Shown in pieces: positions 25,678 through 34,654 of a stretch of DNA of 64,000 bases. How positions within the stretch are numbered: the stretch's first letter is position 1; the number at the start of each line of letters is the position of its first letter. The notes beneath the pieces are model-generated. The model ran no database searches, was not told the DNA's origin, and saw only the letters and a list, made by a program, of their open reading frames with translations. The position numbers and the translations under genes are program-made. Source of the DNA: Stutzerimonas stutzeri. GTDB lineage: Bacteria > Pseudomonadota > Gammaproteobacteria > Pseudomonadales > Pseudomonadaceae. The DNA is taken from assembly GCA_002387205.1 (NCBI GenBank), contig DGLA01000004.1:36188-100187 (forward strand), written 5' to 3'.

Positions 25678-26706
25678 TCAGCCACCAATGCGCTTTCCGC
25701 TCAGCCTAAGGCAGAGATCTGTCAGGCCGATCCAGGGGTCACCCGGAGACTGCCCCTTGATCTGTTCGTCGATATGTTGAGCACTCATCAGCAGCCTTTG
25801 CCAGCCGGCAGCATCGTGGCGCTGCAGGGCTTTGCTCACCAGCGGCTTGCGCTTGTCCCACACGGGTGGGCGCGCCTGGCTGAAGGCCCGGTCGAGCGGG
25901 GTACCCTGGCTGTATTGCTGGGCAATGTTGGCGAGCTGGCGTACCTCGCGTGCCACGGCCCAGAGGATGACCGGGGCTTCGACGCCTTCGCCACGAAGGC
26001 CCTCCAGCATGCGCAGGATGTGCTCGGGCTGGCCTAGCAGCGCGGCATCGATCAGCCCGAACACGTCATAACGGGCACTATCGGCCACCGCAGCCTGCAC
26101 GGTGGCTACAGTGACCTGACCCCCTTCGGCGAGCAGCTTGAGCTTTTCTATCTCCTGCGCTGCTGCCAGCAGATTGCCCTCGACCCGGGCAGCAATCAGC
26201 TCAACCGCCTCCTGGTCGGCGGCCAGGCCGGCCTGCGCCAGGCGCTGGCGAATCCACTGCGGGAGCTGTTGCGCGTCCACCGGCCAGATCTGCAGGAATT
26301 GCACCTGTTTGCCATCGATCAGTGCCTTGGCCCATTTGGTCTTTTGCGTATTGCCATCGAGCTTGGGCAGGCTGACCAGCAGAACGGTGTCTTCGGCCGG
26401 CCGTGCAAGGTAGTCGAGAAGCGCAGCAGCGCCCTTGTCGCCGGGCTTGCCGTTGGGGATGCGAAGCTCCAGCAGGCGCTTCTCGGCGAATAGCGACAGG
26501 CTGGCACCTGCCTCGATGAGCTGACCCCAGTCGAACCCGGTTTCGGCGTTGAGCACCTGGCGCTCGCTGAACTCCTGTTGCCGACAGGCTGCACGAATGG
26601 CGTCGCAGGCTTCCTGGCAGAGCAGGTGCTCATCACCGCTGACCACGTAGACGGGCGCAAGTGGACCTTGCAGGTGCTTGGCGAGCTGGGCGGGAGGTAA
26701 TTTCAT
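25678..26706 (-). CDS. holA: DNA polymerase III subunit delta
   Basis: Clamp-loader subunit that opens the beta clamp. 342 residues with the HolA layout: N-terminal AAA-like domain (PVYVVSGDEHLLCQEACDAIR), degenerate nucleotide site, and the C-terminal collar domain (ILWAVAREVRQLANIAQQY). It follows lptE by 39 bp, the conserved leuS-lptE-holA order. Confidence 0.95.
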   Translation of the reverse strand: MKLPPAQLAKHLQGPLAPVYVVSGDEHLLCQEACDAIRAACRQQEFSERQVLNAETGFDWGQLIEAGASLSLFAEKRLLELRIPNGKPGDKGAAALLDYLARPAEDTVLLVSLPKLDGNTQKTKWAKALIDGKQVQFLQIWPVDAQQLPQWIRQRLAQAGLAADQEAVELIAARVEGNLLAAAQEIEKLKLLAEGGQVTVATVQAAVADSARYDVFGLIDAALLGQPEHILRMLEGLRGEGVEAPVILWAVAREVRQLANIAQQYSQGTPLDRAFSQARPPVWDKRKPLVSKALQRHDAAGWQRLLMSAQHIDEQIKGQSPGDPWIGLTDLCLRLSGKRIGG

Positions 26707-26745
26707 CGGAGGGACAGGAGCCCGCGTGAGCAGGCTCCCTGGCAG

Positions 26746-27351
26746 TCACTGGAGGGGCAGTTCGATGGGCGACTGCAGCGGTTGCGAGGCCTGCTCACGC
26801 ATTTGTGCCTCGATCGCTTCGGCCTCGGCGCGCTTCTTCGCGTCGGCTGTCTGTTGCAGTTGATCGAGCTGTGCCGGGGTGATGTTGCGCAGGCGCATGC
26901 TCAGCTGCTGCAGAAGCTCGCGGCGCATTTCTCGGCGCAGCTGGCTCGCTTCCTGATCCGAGCTGATCAGGTTGCTGCTGTCATGAACGTAGACCTTGGA
27001 CACCTCGACCTGATCCTCCAGCAGCACAGTGCTTTGAGGGCCTCGGATCTGGTAGTCGAGTATCTGGGTCAGTTCGTATTCGGCGGTGCGCGCTGCGGTG
27101 GTATAGCTGGCCGTGCGCTGGCGGCTCTGCTCGCGCACCAGGTCGAGTGTGTAGCGTGCATCAGGGGTGACCCTGACGCCGCTGTTCTGGAGCAGCTCTT
27201 CGAGCGCCTGCACGGTTTCGCCATAGCTGTCACGAGCCTGCAGGCTGAGCTCCTGGAGGGCAAAGCTGGTGGTGCCGGTTCCGCGGAGCTGGAAGCCGCA
27301 GGCGCTCAGCAGCAGGGCCAGGCCGACCACTGCCAGATTGCGTTTGATCAT
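26746..27351 (-). CDS. lptE: LPS-assembly lipoprotein LptE
   Basis: Outer-membrane lipoprotein plugging the LptD barrel. 201 residues with lipobox LLLSACGFQLRG (lipid Cys about residue 18). The CGFQLRG motif directly after the lipobox is typical of LptE. The C-terminal half is long, helical and charged. Located between leuS and holA as expected. Confidence 0.94.
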   Translation of the reverse strand: MIKRNLAVVGLALLLSACGFQLRGTGTTSFALQELSLQARDSYGETVQALEELLQNSGVRVTPDARYTLDLVREQSRQRTASYTTAARTAEYELTQILDYQIRGPQSTVLLEDQVEVSKVYVHDSSNLISSDQEASQLRREMRRELLQQLSMRLRNITPAQLDQLQQTADAKKRAEAEAIEAQMREQASQPLQSPIELPLQ

Positions 27352-27392
27352 GTTGTATCCCCTTGCCAGCTTGGCGCCCGCGCCAAGACGAA

Positions 27393-29999
27393 TCAGTTAG
27401 CGACGATGTTGACCAGCTTGCCCGGCACCACGATGACCTTGCGAATCGTCAGGCCCTCGGTGAAACGCACCACGTTTTCATTGGCCCGCGCGCTGGCTTC
27501 GACGTCTTCGCGAGAGGCGCTGGCCGGTACTTCGATCTGTCCGCGCAGCTTGCCGTTGACCTGCACCACCAGGGTCAGGTTGTCCTGCACCAGAGCCGCT
27601 TCGTCGACCGTCGGCCAGCATGCATCGATGATGGCGTCGGCATGGCCGAGGTTCTGCCAGAGCTGGTGGCAGATGTGTGGTGTGATCGGTGCCAGCAGCA
27701 GGGCGACGGTTTCCAGGCCTTCGTGCATCAGCGCGCGATCCTGCTCGCTGCTGGTGGCGGCCTTTTCCAGCACGTTCATCAGGGTCATGACCTGGGCGAT
27801 GGCGGTGTTGAACTTGTGGTGCTGCCCGACATCCTGGCTGGCCTGCTTGATTGCCAGATGGATGGCGCGGCGCACGGCCTTCTGCGTATCGTCGAGGCTG
27901 GCGACATCAGGCTTGCCAACAGTGCCGGCGCTGACATGGGCGTGGGCCAGGCGCCACACGCGACGCAGGAAGCGGCTCGCACCTTCGACGCCGGAGTCAG
28001 ACCATTCCAGGCTCATGTCCGGCGGCGAGGCGAACATCATGAACAGGCGGCAGGTGTCGGCGCCGTAGGTGTCGATCATCGCTTGCGGGTCGACGCCGTT
28101 GTTCTTCGACTTGGACATCTTCTCGGTGCCGCCGATTTCCACCGGCAGACCGTCGCTGGCCAGCTTGGCGCCAATGACCTTGGCCTTGGCATCGCGCTCG
28201 ACGATGACGTCGGCCGGGTTGAACCAGTCCTTGCCGCCGTTTTCCAGGGTGCGGTAGTAGGTGTCGGCAATCACCATGCCCTGGGTGAGCAGATTCTTGA
28301 ACGGCTCGTTGGAGCTGACCAGGCCTTCATCGCGCATCAATTTGTGGAAGAAACGCGCATAAAGCAGGTGCAGGATCGCGTGTTCGATACCACCGATGTA
28401 CTGGTCAACCGGCAACCAGTGGTTGGCCGCGGCTGGGTCGACCATCCCCTGATCGTAATGGGGTGAGGCGTAGCGGGCGAAGTACCAGGACGACTCGACA
28501 AAGGTGTCCATGGTGTCGGTTTCGCGCTTGGCAGGGGCGCCGCATTTCGGGCAGCTGCACTCGTAGAATTCCGGCATCCTGGCCAGCGGCGAGCCGGCGC
28601 CATCCGGCACTACGTCTTCGGGCAGCACCACCGGCAGCTGGTCTTCCGGCACCGGCACGTCACCGCAGCTTTCACAGTGGATGATCGGGATCGGGCAGCC
28701 CCAGTAGCGCTGGCGGCTGATGCCCCAGTCGCGCAGGCGGAACTGGGTACGCGCCTGGCCGAGGCCTTTGCGCTGCAACGCGACTTCCATGGCATCGAAG
28801 GCGCCGTTGAAGTCCAGCCCGTCGAAATCGCCAGAGTTGATCAGCTCGCCGTGTTCGCCATAGGCATCGTTCCAGGGCGCGGGAGTCTGGTCACCGGCAC
28901 TGGTACGCACCACCGGCTTGATCGGCAGGCTGTACTTGGTTGCAAAGGCAAAGTCTCGCTCGTCGTGGGCCGGCACGGCCATCACAGCGCCTTCGCCATA
29001 ATTCATCAGCACGTAGTTGGCGACCCATACCGGCAGCAGCTCGCCAGTGAGTGGGTGCTGTACCTTCAGAGCCGTGGCAAGGCCTTTCTTTTCCTGGGTT
29101 GCGATATCGGCTTCTGCGACGCCGCCGCGTTTGCACTCGTCAATGAACGCCTGCAATTCGGGGTTGTTCTGGGCTGCGAGGGTGGCAAGCGGATGTTCGG
29201 CCGCCACGGCGACATAAGTGGCGCCCATCAGGGTATCGGGGCGGGTGGTGAACACCTTCATCACGCCTTCGCTGCCGATACTGGCGACGTCGTACGGGAA
29301 GCTGATCTCCATCCCGCGCGACTTGCCGATCCAGTTGCGCTGCATGGTCTTGACCTGTTCCGGCCAGCCATCCAGCTCGTCGAGACTCTCCAGGAGCTCA
29401 TCGGCGTAGGCCGTGATCTTGAAGTAGTACATGGGGATTTCGCGCTTTTCGATTAGCGCGCCGGAACGCCAGCCGCGGCCGTCGATGACCTGCTCGTTGG
29501 CCAGTACGGTCTGGTCGACGGGGTCCCAGTTGACGGTGCCGTTCTTGCGGTAGATCACGCCCTTTTCATACAGGCGGGTGAACAGCCACTGTTCCCAACG
29601 GTAGTAGTCGGGTTTGCAGGTGGTGACTTCACGCGTCCAGTCGACGGCCAGGCCCAGGCTCTTCAGCTGGGTGCGCATATAGTCGATGTTTTCGTAGGTC
29701 CACTTGGCCGGCGCGACCTTGTTTTTCATCGCCGCGTTTTCAGCCGGCATGCCGAACGCGTCCCAGCCCATGGGCTGCAGCACGTTCTTGCCCTGCATAC
29801 GCTGGTAGCGGGCGATCACGTCGCCAATGGTGTAGTTGCGCACGTGGCCCATGTGCAGCTTGCCGCTGGGGTAGGGAAACATAGACAGGCAATAGAAGGT
29901 GTCCTTGCCTGGCTGTTCGCTTACTTCAAAGGATTTCTGCGCGTCCCAGTGGGACTGCGCGGCGGCTTCGATTTCGCGGGGCTGATACTGTTCGTGCAT
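27393..29999 (-). CDS. leuS: leucyl-tRNA synthetase
   Basis: Class I aminoacyl-tRNA synthetase, 868 residues. HIGH-type motif in LHMGHVRNYTIGDV, KMSKS motif in EKMSKSKNNGVDP, a zinc-type insertion (CESCGD and CSCPKCG), the CP1 editing domain (VAVPAHDERDFAFA) and the bacterial C-terminal domain. Heads the minus-strand leuS-lptE-holA-arfA series. Confidence 0.98.
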   Translation of the reverse strand: MHEQYQPREIEAAAQSHWDAQKSFEVSEQPGKDTFYCLSMFPYPSGKLHMGHVRNYTIGDVIARYQRMQGKNVLQPMGWDAFGMPAENAAMKNKVAPAKWTYENIDYMRTQLKSLGLAVDWTREVTTCKPDYYRWEQWLFTRLYEKGVIYRKNGTVNWDPVDQTVLANEQVIDGRGWRSGALIEKREIPMYYFKITAYADELLESLDELDGWPEQVKTMQRNWIGKSRGMEISFPYDVASIGSEGVMKVFTTRPDTLMGATYVAVAAEHPLATLAAQNNPELQAFIDECKRGGVAEADIATQEKKGLATALKVQHPLTGELLPVWVANYVLMNYGEGAVMAVPAHDERDFAFATKYSLPIKPVVRTSAGDQTPAPWNDAYGEHGELINSGDFDGLDFNGAFDAMEVALQRKGLGQARTQFRLRDWGISRQRYWGCPIPIIHCESCGDVPVPEDQLPVVLPEDVVPDGAGSPLARMPEFYECSCPKCGAPAKRETDTMDTFVESSWYFARYASPHYDQGMVDPAAANHWLPVDQYIGGIEHAILHLLYARFFHKLMRDEGLVSSNEPFKNLLTQGMVIADTYYRTLENGGKDWFNPADVIVERDAKAKVIGAKLASDGLPVEIGGTEKMSKSKNNGVDPQAMIDTYGADTCRLFMMFASPPDMSLEWSDSGVEGASRFLRRVWRLAHAHVSAGTVGKPDVASLDDTQKAVRRAIHLAIKQASQDVGQHHKFNTAIAQVMTLMNVLEKAATSSEQDRALMHEGLETVALLLAPITPHICHQLWQNLGHADAIIDACWPTVDEAALVQDNLTLVVQVNGKLRGQIEVPASASREDVEASARANENVVRFTEGLTIRKVIVVPGKLVNIVAN

Positions 30000-30253
30000 G
30001 GCTACTGGCGTTGGAATGGGGGCTGGCTGCTCGCCTGGCGGCTCGGGCTAGGGTGTTGCTGGTCGGGACCTGCAATACCGCGGCGCAACGGGCCGGAAAC
30101 GAACGCATGGAAGCGCCGTAGCATACATGACCCCCCGCGACCGAGGGAAACCTGATTTGCCGGTGGAGCACGGCCCCGTTGGTCGCAGCCCTCGTCGTCC
30201 TCCTGGTCTGAGCTACGCTTGTACAGGGGGCGGGACGAACGAAGAGGTGAAAC

Positions 30254-30706
30254 ATGGGCAAAGAACAGCAGGCAGACGAGGGCAACCTGTACGGGCGGGT
30301 GCTGCAGCGGCTGACCGTGGCGCTGGAAGAGGCGGAGCGGAGCGCGGGAGGCAAGCCCGGTGGTGCGACCGAGCTGGAAGTGGGCGGGCTGACGCCGGCT
30401 GAGTTCGATCTGATCCGTGCCTATCTGCAACAGGATTCGCAATGGCTGTCCGGCTGGCACGCGGCGGCCGAGGAGCAGGCCCAGTTGGACCGCCAGGCAG
30501 CGCGACCGGCATTGCGCAACGTGCTGCGGCATCATTCCGGCAAGCGCTGCAAGCAGAGTCCGCCGGCGCTGCAGCAATCCATGACCTGCGCCCTCTGTGG
30601 TGCAGCTGCGCACTGGCCGGAAGGTGCCGGCGTGGTCGCCTGCTCAGCATGCGGCTCGCAGCTGCTCCGCGCGAGACAGCGGTTGCATACCTACCCAAAG
30701 CATTGA
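30254..30706 (+). CDS. zinc-ribbon protein, YbeL/DUF1451-like
   Basis: 150 residues. The N-terminal two-thirds are acidic and helical (LYGRVLQRLTVALEEAER, LTPAEFDLIRAYLQQDSQWL). The end carries a zinc ribbon with CALCG and CSACG pairs. The layout resembles YbeL/DUF1451, whose E. coli member also lies near leuS. Function unknown. Divergent from leuS across 254 bp, in which no other gene is evident; AGAGGTG precedes the ATG. Confidence 0.75.
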   Translation: MGKEQQADEGNLYGRVLQRLTVALEEAERSAGGKPGGATELEVGGLTPAEFDLIRAYLQQDSQWLSGWHAAAEEQAQLDRQAARPALRNVLRHHSGKRCKQSPPALQQSMTCALCGAAAHWPEGAGVVACSACGSQLLRARQRLHTYPKH

Positions 30707-30777
30707 CGGCATCCGCGCTGCCGACAAGCGGACGCCTTGGCAGGTAAAGTGGCAGCGACCGACTTCCGGAGCTGCAT

Positions 30778-31548
30778 ATGCCGATTCGCTACTTATTCAA
30801 ACAATTGCTGCTACCGCCAGGCGGCCTGCTCCTGCTGCTGCTGGCTGCCTGGTGGCTGCGGCGACGCGCGCCACGGCTGGCGGCGCTCTGCTTCGTACTG
30901 GGGTTTGGCGGGCTGTGGCTGATGAGCCTGCCAGTGACTGTGGAACGGGCGGCGCGGATGATCGAAAGCGAAGTGGCGCTGGATCGATCGCAGTGGCGTG
31001 ACCTCGGCCAGCGGGCGCAGGCGATCGTGGTGCTTGGTGCTGGACGTGAACAGTCCGATCCTGCGTGGGGGGCAGATCAGCCCAGTCATATCGCGCTCGA
31101 ACGGCTGCGCTATGCCTCCCGCTTGGCGGAGGCCTCGGGCTTGCCAATCCTCGCCAGTGGAGGGCTGCATTACGGCGAGCCTCCGAGCGAAGCGCTGCTG
31201 GCTGCCGAGGCGCTGCAGCGCGATTTCGCCACTGAGACCCGATGGCTGGAGGAGCGTAGCCGCACTACCTGGGAGAACGCGTTGTACAGCGCTGAAATCC
31301 TGAAGAAGGCCGGCATCGAACGGATCGTACTGGTGACCTCGGCCTCGCACATGCCCAGGTCACGATGGTGCTTCGAAGAGGTAGGCCTGGAGGTGATCGC
31401 AGCGCCCGTGGGGTTCGTCGGCGTGCCCAATGGGCGACCTTTCGGGGGGTGGCTGCCGGAGTCGAAAGCCGTCTGGCAGAACGGCATGCTGCTCAACGAG
31501 GCGGTCGGCATGCTGGTCTATCCATGGGTGTATGGGGGGGAAGCTTGA
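30778..31548 (+). CDS. YdcF/ElyC-like DUF218 membrane protein
   Basis: 256 residues. Two N-terminal membrane segments (around FKQLLLPPGGLLLLLLAAWW and LCFVLGFGGLWLMSL), then a DUF218 domain with AIVVLGAGRE, ILASGGLHYGEPPSEALLA, SRTTWENALYSAEIL and VTSASHMPRSRWCFE. ElyC/SanA relatives affect envelope integrity and peptidoglycan precursor flow; the biochemical activity is not established. The stop codon lies within the left heptamer array of this locus. Confidence 0.88.
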   Translation: MPIRYLFKQLLLPPGGLLLLLLAAWWLRRRAPRLAALCFVLGFGGLWLMSLPVTVERAARMIESEVALDRSQWRDLGQRAQAIVVLGAGREQSDPAWGADQPSHIALERLRYASRLAEASGLPILASGGLHYGEPPSEALLAAEALQRDFATETRWLEERSRTTWENALYSAEILKKAGIERIVLVTSASHMPRSRWCFEEVGLEVIAAPVGFVGVPNGRPFGGWLPESKAVWQNGMLLNEAVGMLVYPWVYGGEA

Positions 31549-31567
31549 AGCCTGAAGCTTGAACCTC
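31540..31567 (+). repeat. heptamer tandem array, second locus, left arm
   Basis: Four 7-bp units GAAGCTT, GAAGCCT, GAAGCTT, GAACCTC. The first supplies the last codons and stop of the ydcF-like gene. Same RGARGCT family as 5968-6071. The 116 bp between the two arms (31568-31683) show no gene and no similarity to the 123 bp between the arms of the first locus. Confidence 0.85.
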
Positions 31568-31683
31568 AAGCGGCTCTGCTCCTGTGGTAGCGGTCTGATC
31601 GCGATTGGCGGTGGGCAGGGCTCATCGCGGTAGCCCGATCGCAGCCAAAGCCCCTCGACAAGGCCCGCTACGCTATCGCCCAG

Positions 31684-31704
31684 CCTCCAGCCTCCAGCCT
31701 CCAG
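31684..31704 (-). repeat. heptamer tandem array, second locus, right arm (inverted)
   Basis: Three exact CCTCCAG units ending one base before the lnt stop codon, inverted relative to 31540-31567. This repeats the organisation seen at 6195-6284, where the right array also abuts the stop of a minus-strand gene. Confidence 0.88.
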
Positions 31705-31705
31705 T

Positions 31706-33223
31706 TTAAGGCTTCCCCTTGCCCCGCCTGACCACACCCACCACCAGCAGCAACCCGCAGAGCCCGATCAAAGGCCAGGAGCGCCAACGCAGGTAGGGCG
31801 TCAGCCCTTGCATGGGGGTGACCTCACCATAGAGCACGGTTTCCTCGAACGCCGGGATCCGTTCGGTGATCTGACCGTGTGGGTCGATCAATACCGTAAC
31901 GCCGTTGTTGGTCGCACGGATCATCCAGCGACCGGCCTCCAGCGCTCGCATCTGCGCCATTTGCAGGTGCTGCAACGGGCCGATGGAGTGCCCGAACCAG
32001 GCGTCGTTGCTGACGGTGAGCAGGATGTCGCTCTGCGCGGCGAGACTGGCGGCAAATTCCGGGTACACGACCTCGTAGCAGATGAATGGCGCGATCTGGT
32101 AACCCTTGGCCTGCAGCAGCGCCTGTTCCGGCGTGCCGCGGGCGAAGTCAGACATGGGCAGGTCAAAGAAGGCGATCAGGCCACGTAAGATGTCCTGCAG
32201 TGGCACGTACTCGCCGAAGGGAACCAGTTTCTGCTTCAGGTAGGTGCCCCTGGCATCGCCAGCGGTGGTCAGGCCGTTGTAATAACGCAGCTCACCCTCG
32301 GCGTTGGGCTGGCGCACGGGCACGCCGGTGATCAGCGCCGACTGACGGTCCTGGGCGAAACGGCTCATCATCGTCAGATAGCCTTCAGCATGTTCCTTGA
32401 GGATCGGCACGGCGGTTTCGGGCCAGACGATCAGATCGGCCGGCCGGCTACGGAAGGTCATGTCGCGGTAGAGCAGCAGCTGCATCTCCAGCTTCTTCGG
32501 GTCCCACTTGATGCTCTGGGCGACATTGCCCTGCATCGCAGCCACCGTGAGGGGTTCGGCCTTGGCGGTGGTCCAGGCGTGACGGCCCAGACCCAGTGCG
32601 CCCCCCCAGACGGCAATCATCAGCACCAGCGCGCCGACCAGCGCCGTCCGTTGACGGAACAGTTTTGGCAACTCGACCAGCAGGGTTGCAGTCAGCGCCA
32701 GCATGAAGGTAAGCAGCCAGACGCCACCAAGCGGTGCGAGCCCGGCCAGCGGGCCCTCCAGCTGGCTATAACCGGCATACAGCCAGGGGAAACCGGTCAG
32801 CACCCAGCCACGCAGCGCATCCATGGCGAGCCACAGCGCGGAGAAAAGCAGTGCGTTGAGCAGAGGCGCTGCTTCCTGCCGAAGCCAGCGGCTCCAGACC
32901 CAGCCCAGCAAGGCAGGGAACAGGGCCAGGCCGGCCACGAAGCCAAGGGTCAGCACGCCGGCCAGGATCGGCGGTGCCGCGCCGAAATCATGAATGCTGA
33001 CGTACACCCAGCTGACGCCCGAGGCGAACAGGCCGAAACCGTAGCACCAGCCACGTCCGGCTGCCTGTTTCGGCGCCAGATCACCCAGGCCGAGATAGAT
33101 CAGGCCGATCGACAGCAGGGCCAGCGGCCAGATATCGAACGGGGCAAGCGACAGGGTGGTCAGGGCGCCGGCAACGAGCGCCAGCAGGTTGCCCGGCCAG
33201 CCGGGGCGGGTGATCCAGCGCAT
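31706..33223 (-). CDS. lnt: apolipoprotein N-acyltransferase
   Basis: Adds the third acyl chain to lipoproteins in the inner membrane. 505 residues: about six N-terminal membrane segments and a periplasmic nitrilase-like domain with the Glu-Lys-Cys triad in VWPETAVP, LKQKLVPFGEY and ICYEVVYPE. Ends in a C-terminal membrane helix. Downstream of corC on the same strand. Confidence 0.97.
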   Translation of the reverse strand: MRWITRPGWPGNLLALVAGALTTLSLAPFDIWPLALLSIGLIYLGLGDLAPKQAAGRGWCYGFGLFASGVSWVYVSIHDFGAAPPILAGVLTLGFVAGLALFPALLGWVWSRWLRQEAAPLLNALLFSALWLAMDALRGWVLTGFPWLYAGYSQLEGPLAGLAPLGGVWLLTFMLALTATLLVELPKLFRQRTALVGALVLMIAVWGGALGLGRHAWTTAKAEPLTVAAMQGNVAQSIKWDPKKLEMQLLLYRDMTFRSRPADLIVWPETAVPILKEHAEGYLTMMSRFAQDRQSALITGVPVRQPNAEGELRYYNGLTTAGDARGTYLKQKLVPFGEYVPLQDILRGLIAFFDLPMSDFARGTPEQALLQAKGYQIAPFICYEVVYPEFAASLAAQSDILLTVSNDAWFGHSIGPLQHLQMAQMRALEAGRWMIRATNNGVTVLIDPHGQITERIPAFEETVLYGEVTPMQGLTPYLRWRSWPLIGLCGLLLVVGVVRRGKGKP

Positions 33224-33240
33224 GGGGTTTCCTTGGAAAT

Positions 33241-33266
33241 CGCCGCCGGTACGGTGTCCGGCGGCG
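33241..33266 (-). other. 9-bp inverted repeat in the corC-lnt gap
   Basis: CGCCGCCGG (33241-33249) / CCGGCGGCG (33258-33266) with an 8-nt loop, no T-run. It could stabilise or attenuate the transcript between corC and lnt. Confidence 0.35.
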
Positions 33267-33316
33267 GGAATACGGAGCGCAAGAGTCTACCGAAGGTTTC
33301 GGCGTGCCGGCAGAGC

Positions 33317-34165
33317 CTAGCGACTTTCCGTTTGGGTACGGGTCAGGCGCAGCATGTGGACGCGGCGACTGTCGGCGTTCAGTACACGGAAGCGGAAACC
33401 GTCTATTTCGGTGACCTCGTTCCGCTTGGGCAGGTGCCCGAAGGTACTCATGACCAGCCCGGCTACGGTGTCGAATTCTTCGTCGGGAAACTCGCTGCCG
33501 AAGAATTCGTTGAAACTGTCGATCGGTGTCAGCGCCTTTACCAGGAAGTCGCCGCTGGGCAGTGGGCGGATATAGCTGTCTTCCTCGATGTCATGCTCGT
33601 CCTCGATATCGCCGACGATCTGTTCGAGTACGTCTTCGATGGTCACCAGCCCGGCAACACCGCCGTATTCGTCAATGACGATGGCCATGTGGCTGTGATT
33701 GGCCCGGAATTCTCGCAACAGCACGTTCAAACGCTTGGACTCGGGCACGAAGGTGGCGGGGCGCAGCAGATCCTTGATATCGAAGTTCTGCTGGTCGTCC
33801 TGCAGGATCAGCGGCAGCAGATCCTTGGCCAGCAACACGCCGATCACCTCGTCGAGGCTGTCGCCCACTACCGGATAGCGCGAATGCGCGGCGGAGATGA
33901 TCGCCGGCAGGAAGTCCTTTGGCGGCTGGTCGGCGCGGATGCTCATCACCTGCGAGCGCGGCACCATGATGTCGCGCACCTGCAGGTCGGCGACCTGGAT
34001 GGCGCCCTCGACAATCGCCAGGGCTTCATTGTCGAGCAGTTTGTTCTGGTGGGCGCCGCGCAGTACATCAAGCAGCTCCTCACGATTTTTCGGCTCATGG
34101 GCAAAAGCCTGGGTGATTTTTCCTAACCACGACTTCTGCCCGTTGCTCGATCGGTCTTCACTCAT
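33317..34165 (-). CDS. corC: CorC-type CBS-domain protein (magnesium/cobalt efflux)
   Basis: 282 residues: two CBS domains (VRDIMVPRSQVMSIRADQP, LRPATFVPESKRLNVLL) and a C-terminal transporter-associated FAD-like domain (YIRPLPSGDFLVKA, GLVMSTFGHLP). Lacks membrane segments, like E. coli CorC/YbeX. It is in the conserved phoH-ybeY-corC-lnt cluster. A role in Mg2+/Co2+ handling is from family knowledge. Confidence 0.93.
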   Translation of the reverse strand: MSEDRSSNGQKSWLGKITQAFAHEPKNREELLDVLRGAHQNKLLDNEALAIVEGAIQVADLQVRDIMVPRSQVMSIRADQPPKDFLPAIISAAHSRYPVVGDSLDEVIGVLLAKDLLPLILQDDQQNFDIKDLLRPATFVPESKRLNVLLREFRANHSHMAIVIDEYGGVAGLVTIEDVLEQIVGDIEDEHDIEEDSYIRPLPSGDFLVKALTPIDSFNEFFGSEFPDEEFDTVAGLVMSTFGHLPKRNEVTEIDGFRFRVLNADSRRVHMLRLTRTQTESR

Positions 34166-34201
34166 GTCTTTGACTCAATGGTCCTTGCTGTGCCCTTGGG
34201 G

Positions 34202-34654
34202 CTATTCGCCGGCATACGGGTCGGGGTGACCCAGTTCAGCCAGCAGTTGACGTTCGAGGCTTTCCATTTCTTCGGCCTCCTCGTCGTCGATGTGATCGTA
34301 GCCAAGCAGGTGCAGGCAGCCATGGATCACCAGGTGGGCCCAGTGCGCCTGCAGCGCCTTACCCTGCTCGACCGCCTCGCGCTCGACCACCGGTACGCAA
34401 ATCACCAGGTCGCCCAGCAACGGGATGTCGAGCAATTCCTCAGGTACATCAGCCGGGAAGGACAGCACGTTGGTGGCGTAATCCTTCTGCCGCCAGGTGC
34501 GATTCAGCTCGCGACCTTCGTCTTCGTCAACCAGGCGGATGGTCAGCTCGGAATCGCCCTGGCGCTGCCTTAACGCCAGCTCGCACCAGCGGCGCAGATC
34601 AGCTTCATCCGGAACGGCACCGCCAGTTGCGTTTTGCAGGTCGAGTTCAATCAC
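34202..34654 (-). CDS. ybeY: rRNA maturation endonuclease YbeY
   Basis: 150-residue zinc metalloprotein for 16S 3'-end maturation and ribosome quality control. Metal motif H-x3-H-x5-H in HGCLHLLGYDH. The start overlaps the phoH end by 8 bp, indicating coupled translation. Confidence 0.96.
   Translation of the reverse strand: MIELDLQNATGGAVPDEADLRRWCELALRQRQGDSELTIRLVDEDEGRELNRTWRQKDYATNVLSFPADVPEELLDIPLLGDLVICVPVVEREAVEQGKALQAHWAHLVIHGCLHLLGYDHIDDEEAEEMESLERQLLAELGHPDPYAGE

Noticed and set aside
32390..34126. 578-codon plus-strand open frame opposite lnt and corC
   Set aside because: Antisense to two certain genes; Gln/Arg/Gly-rich low-information translation typical of shadow frames.
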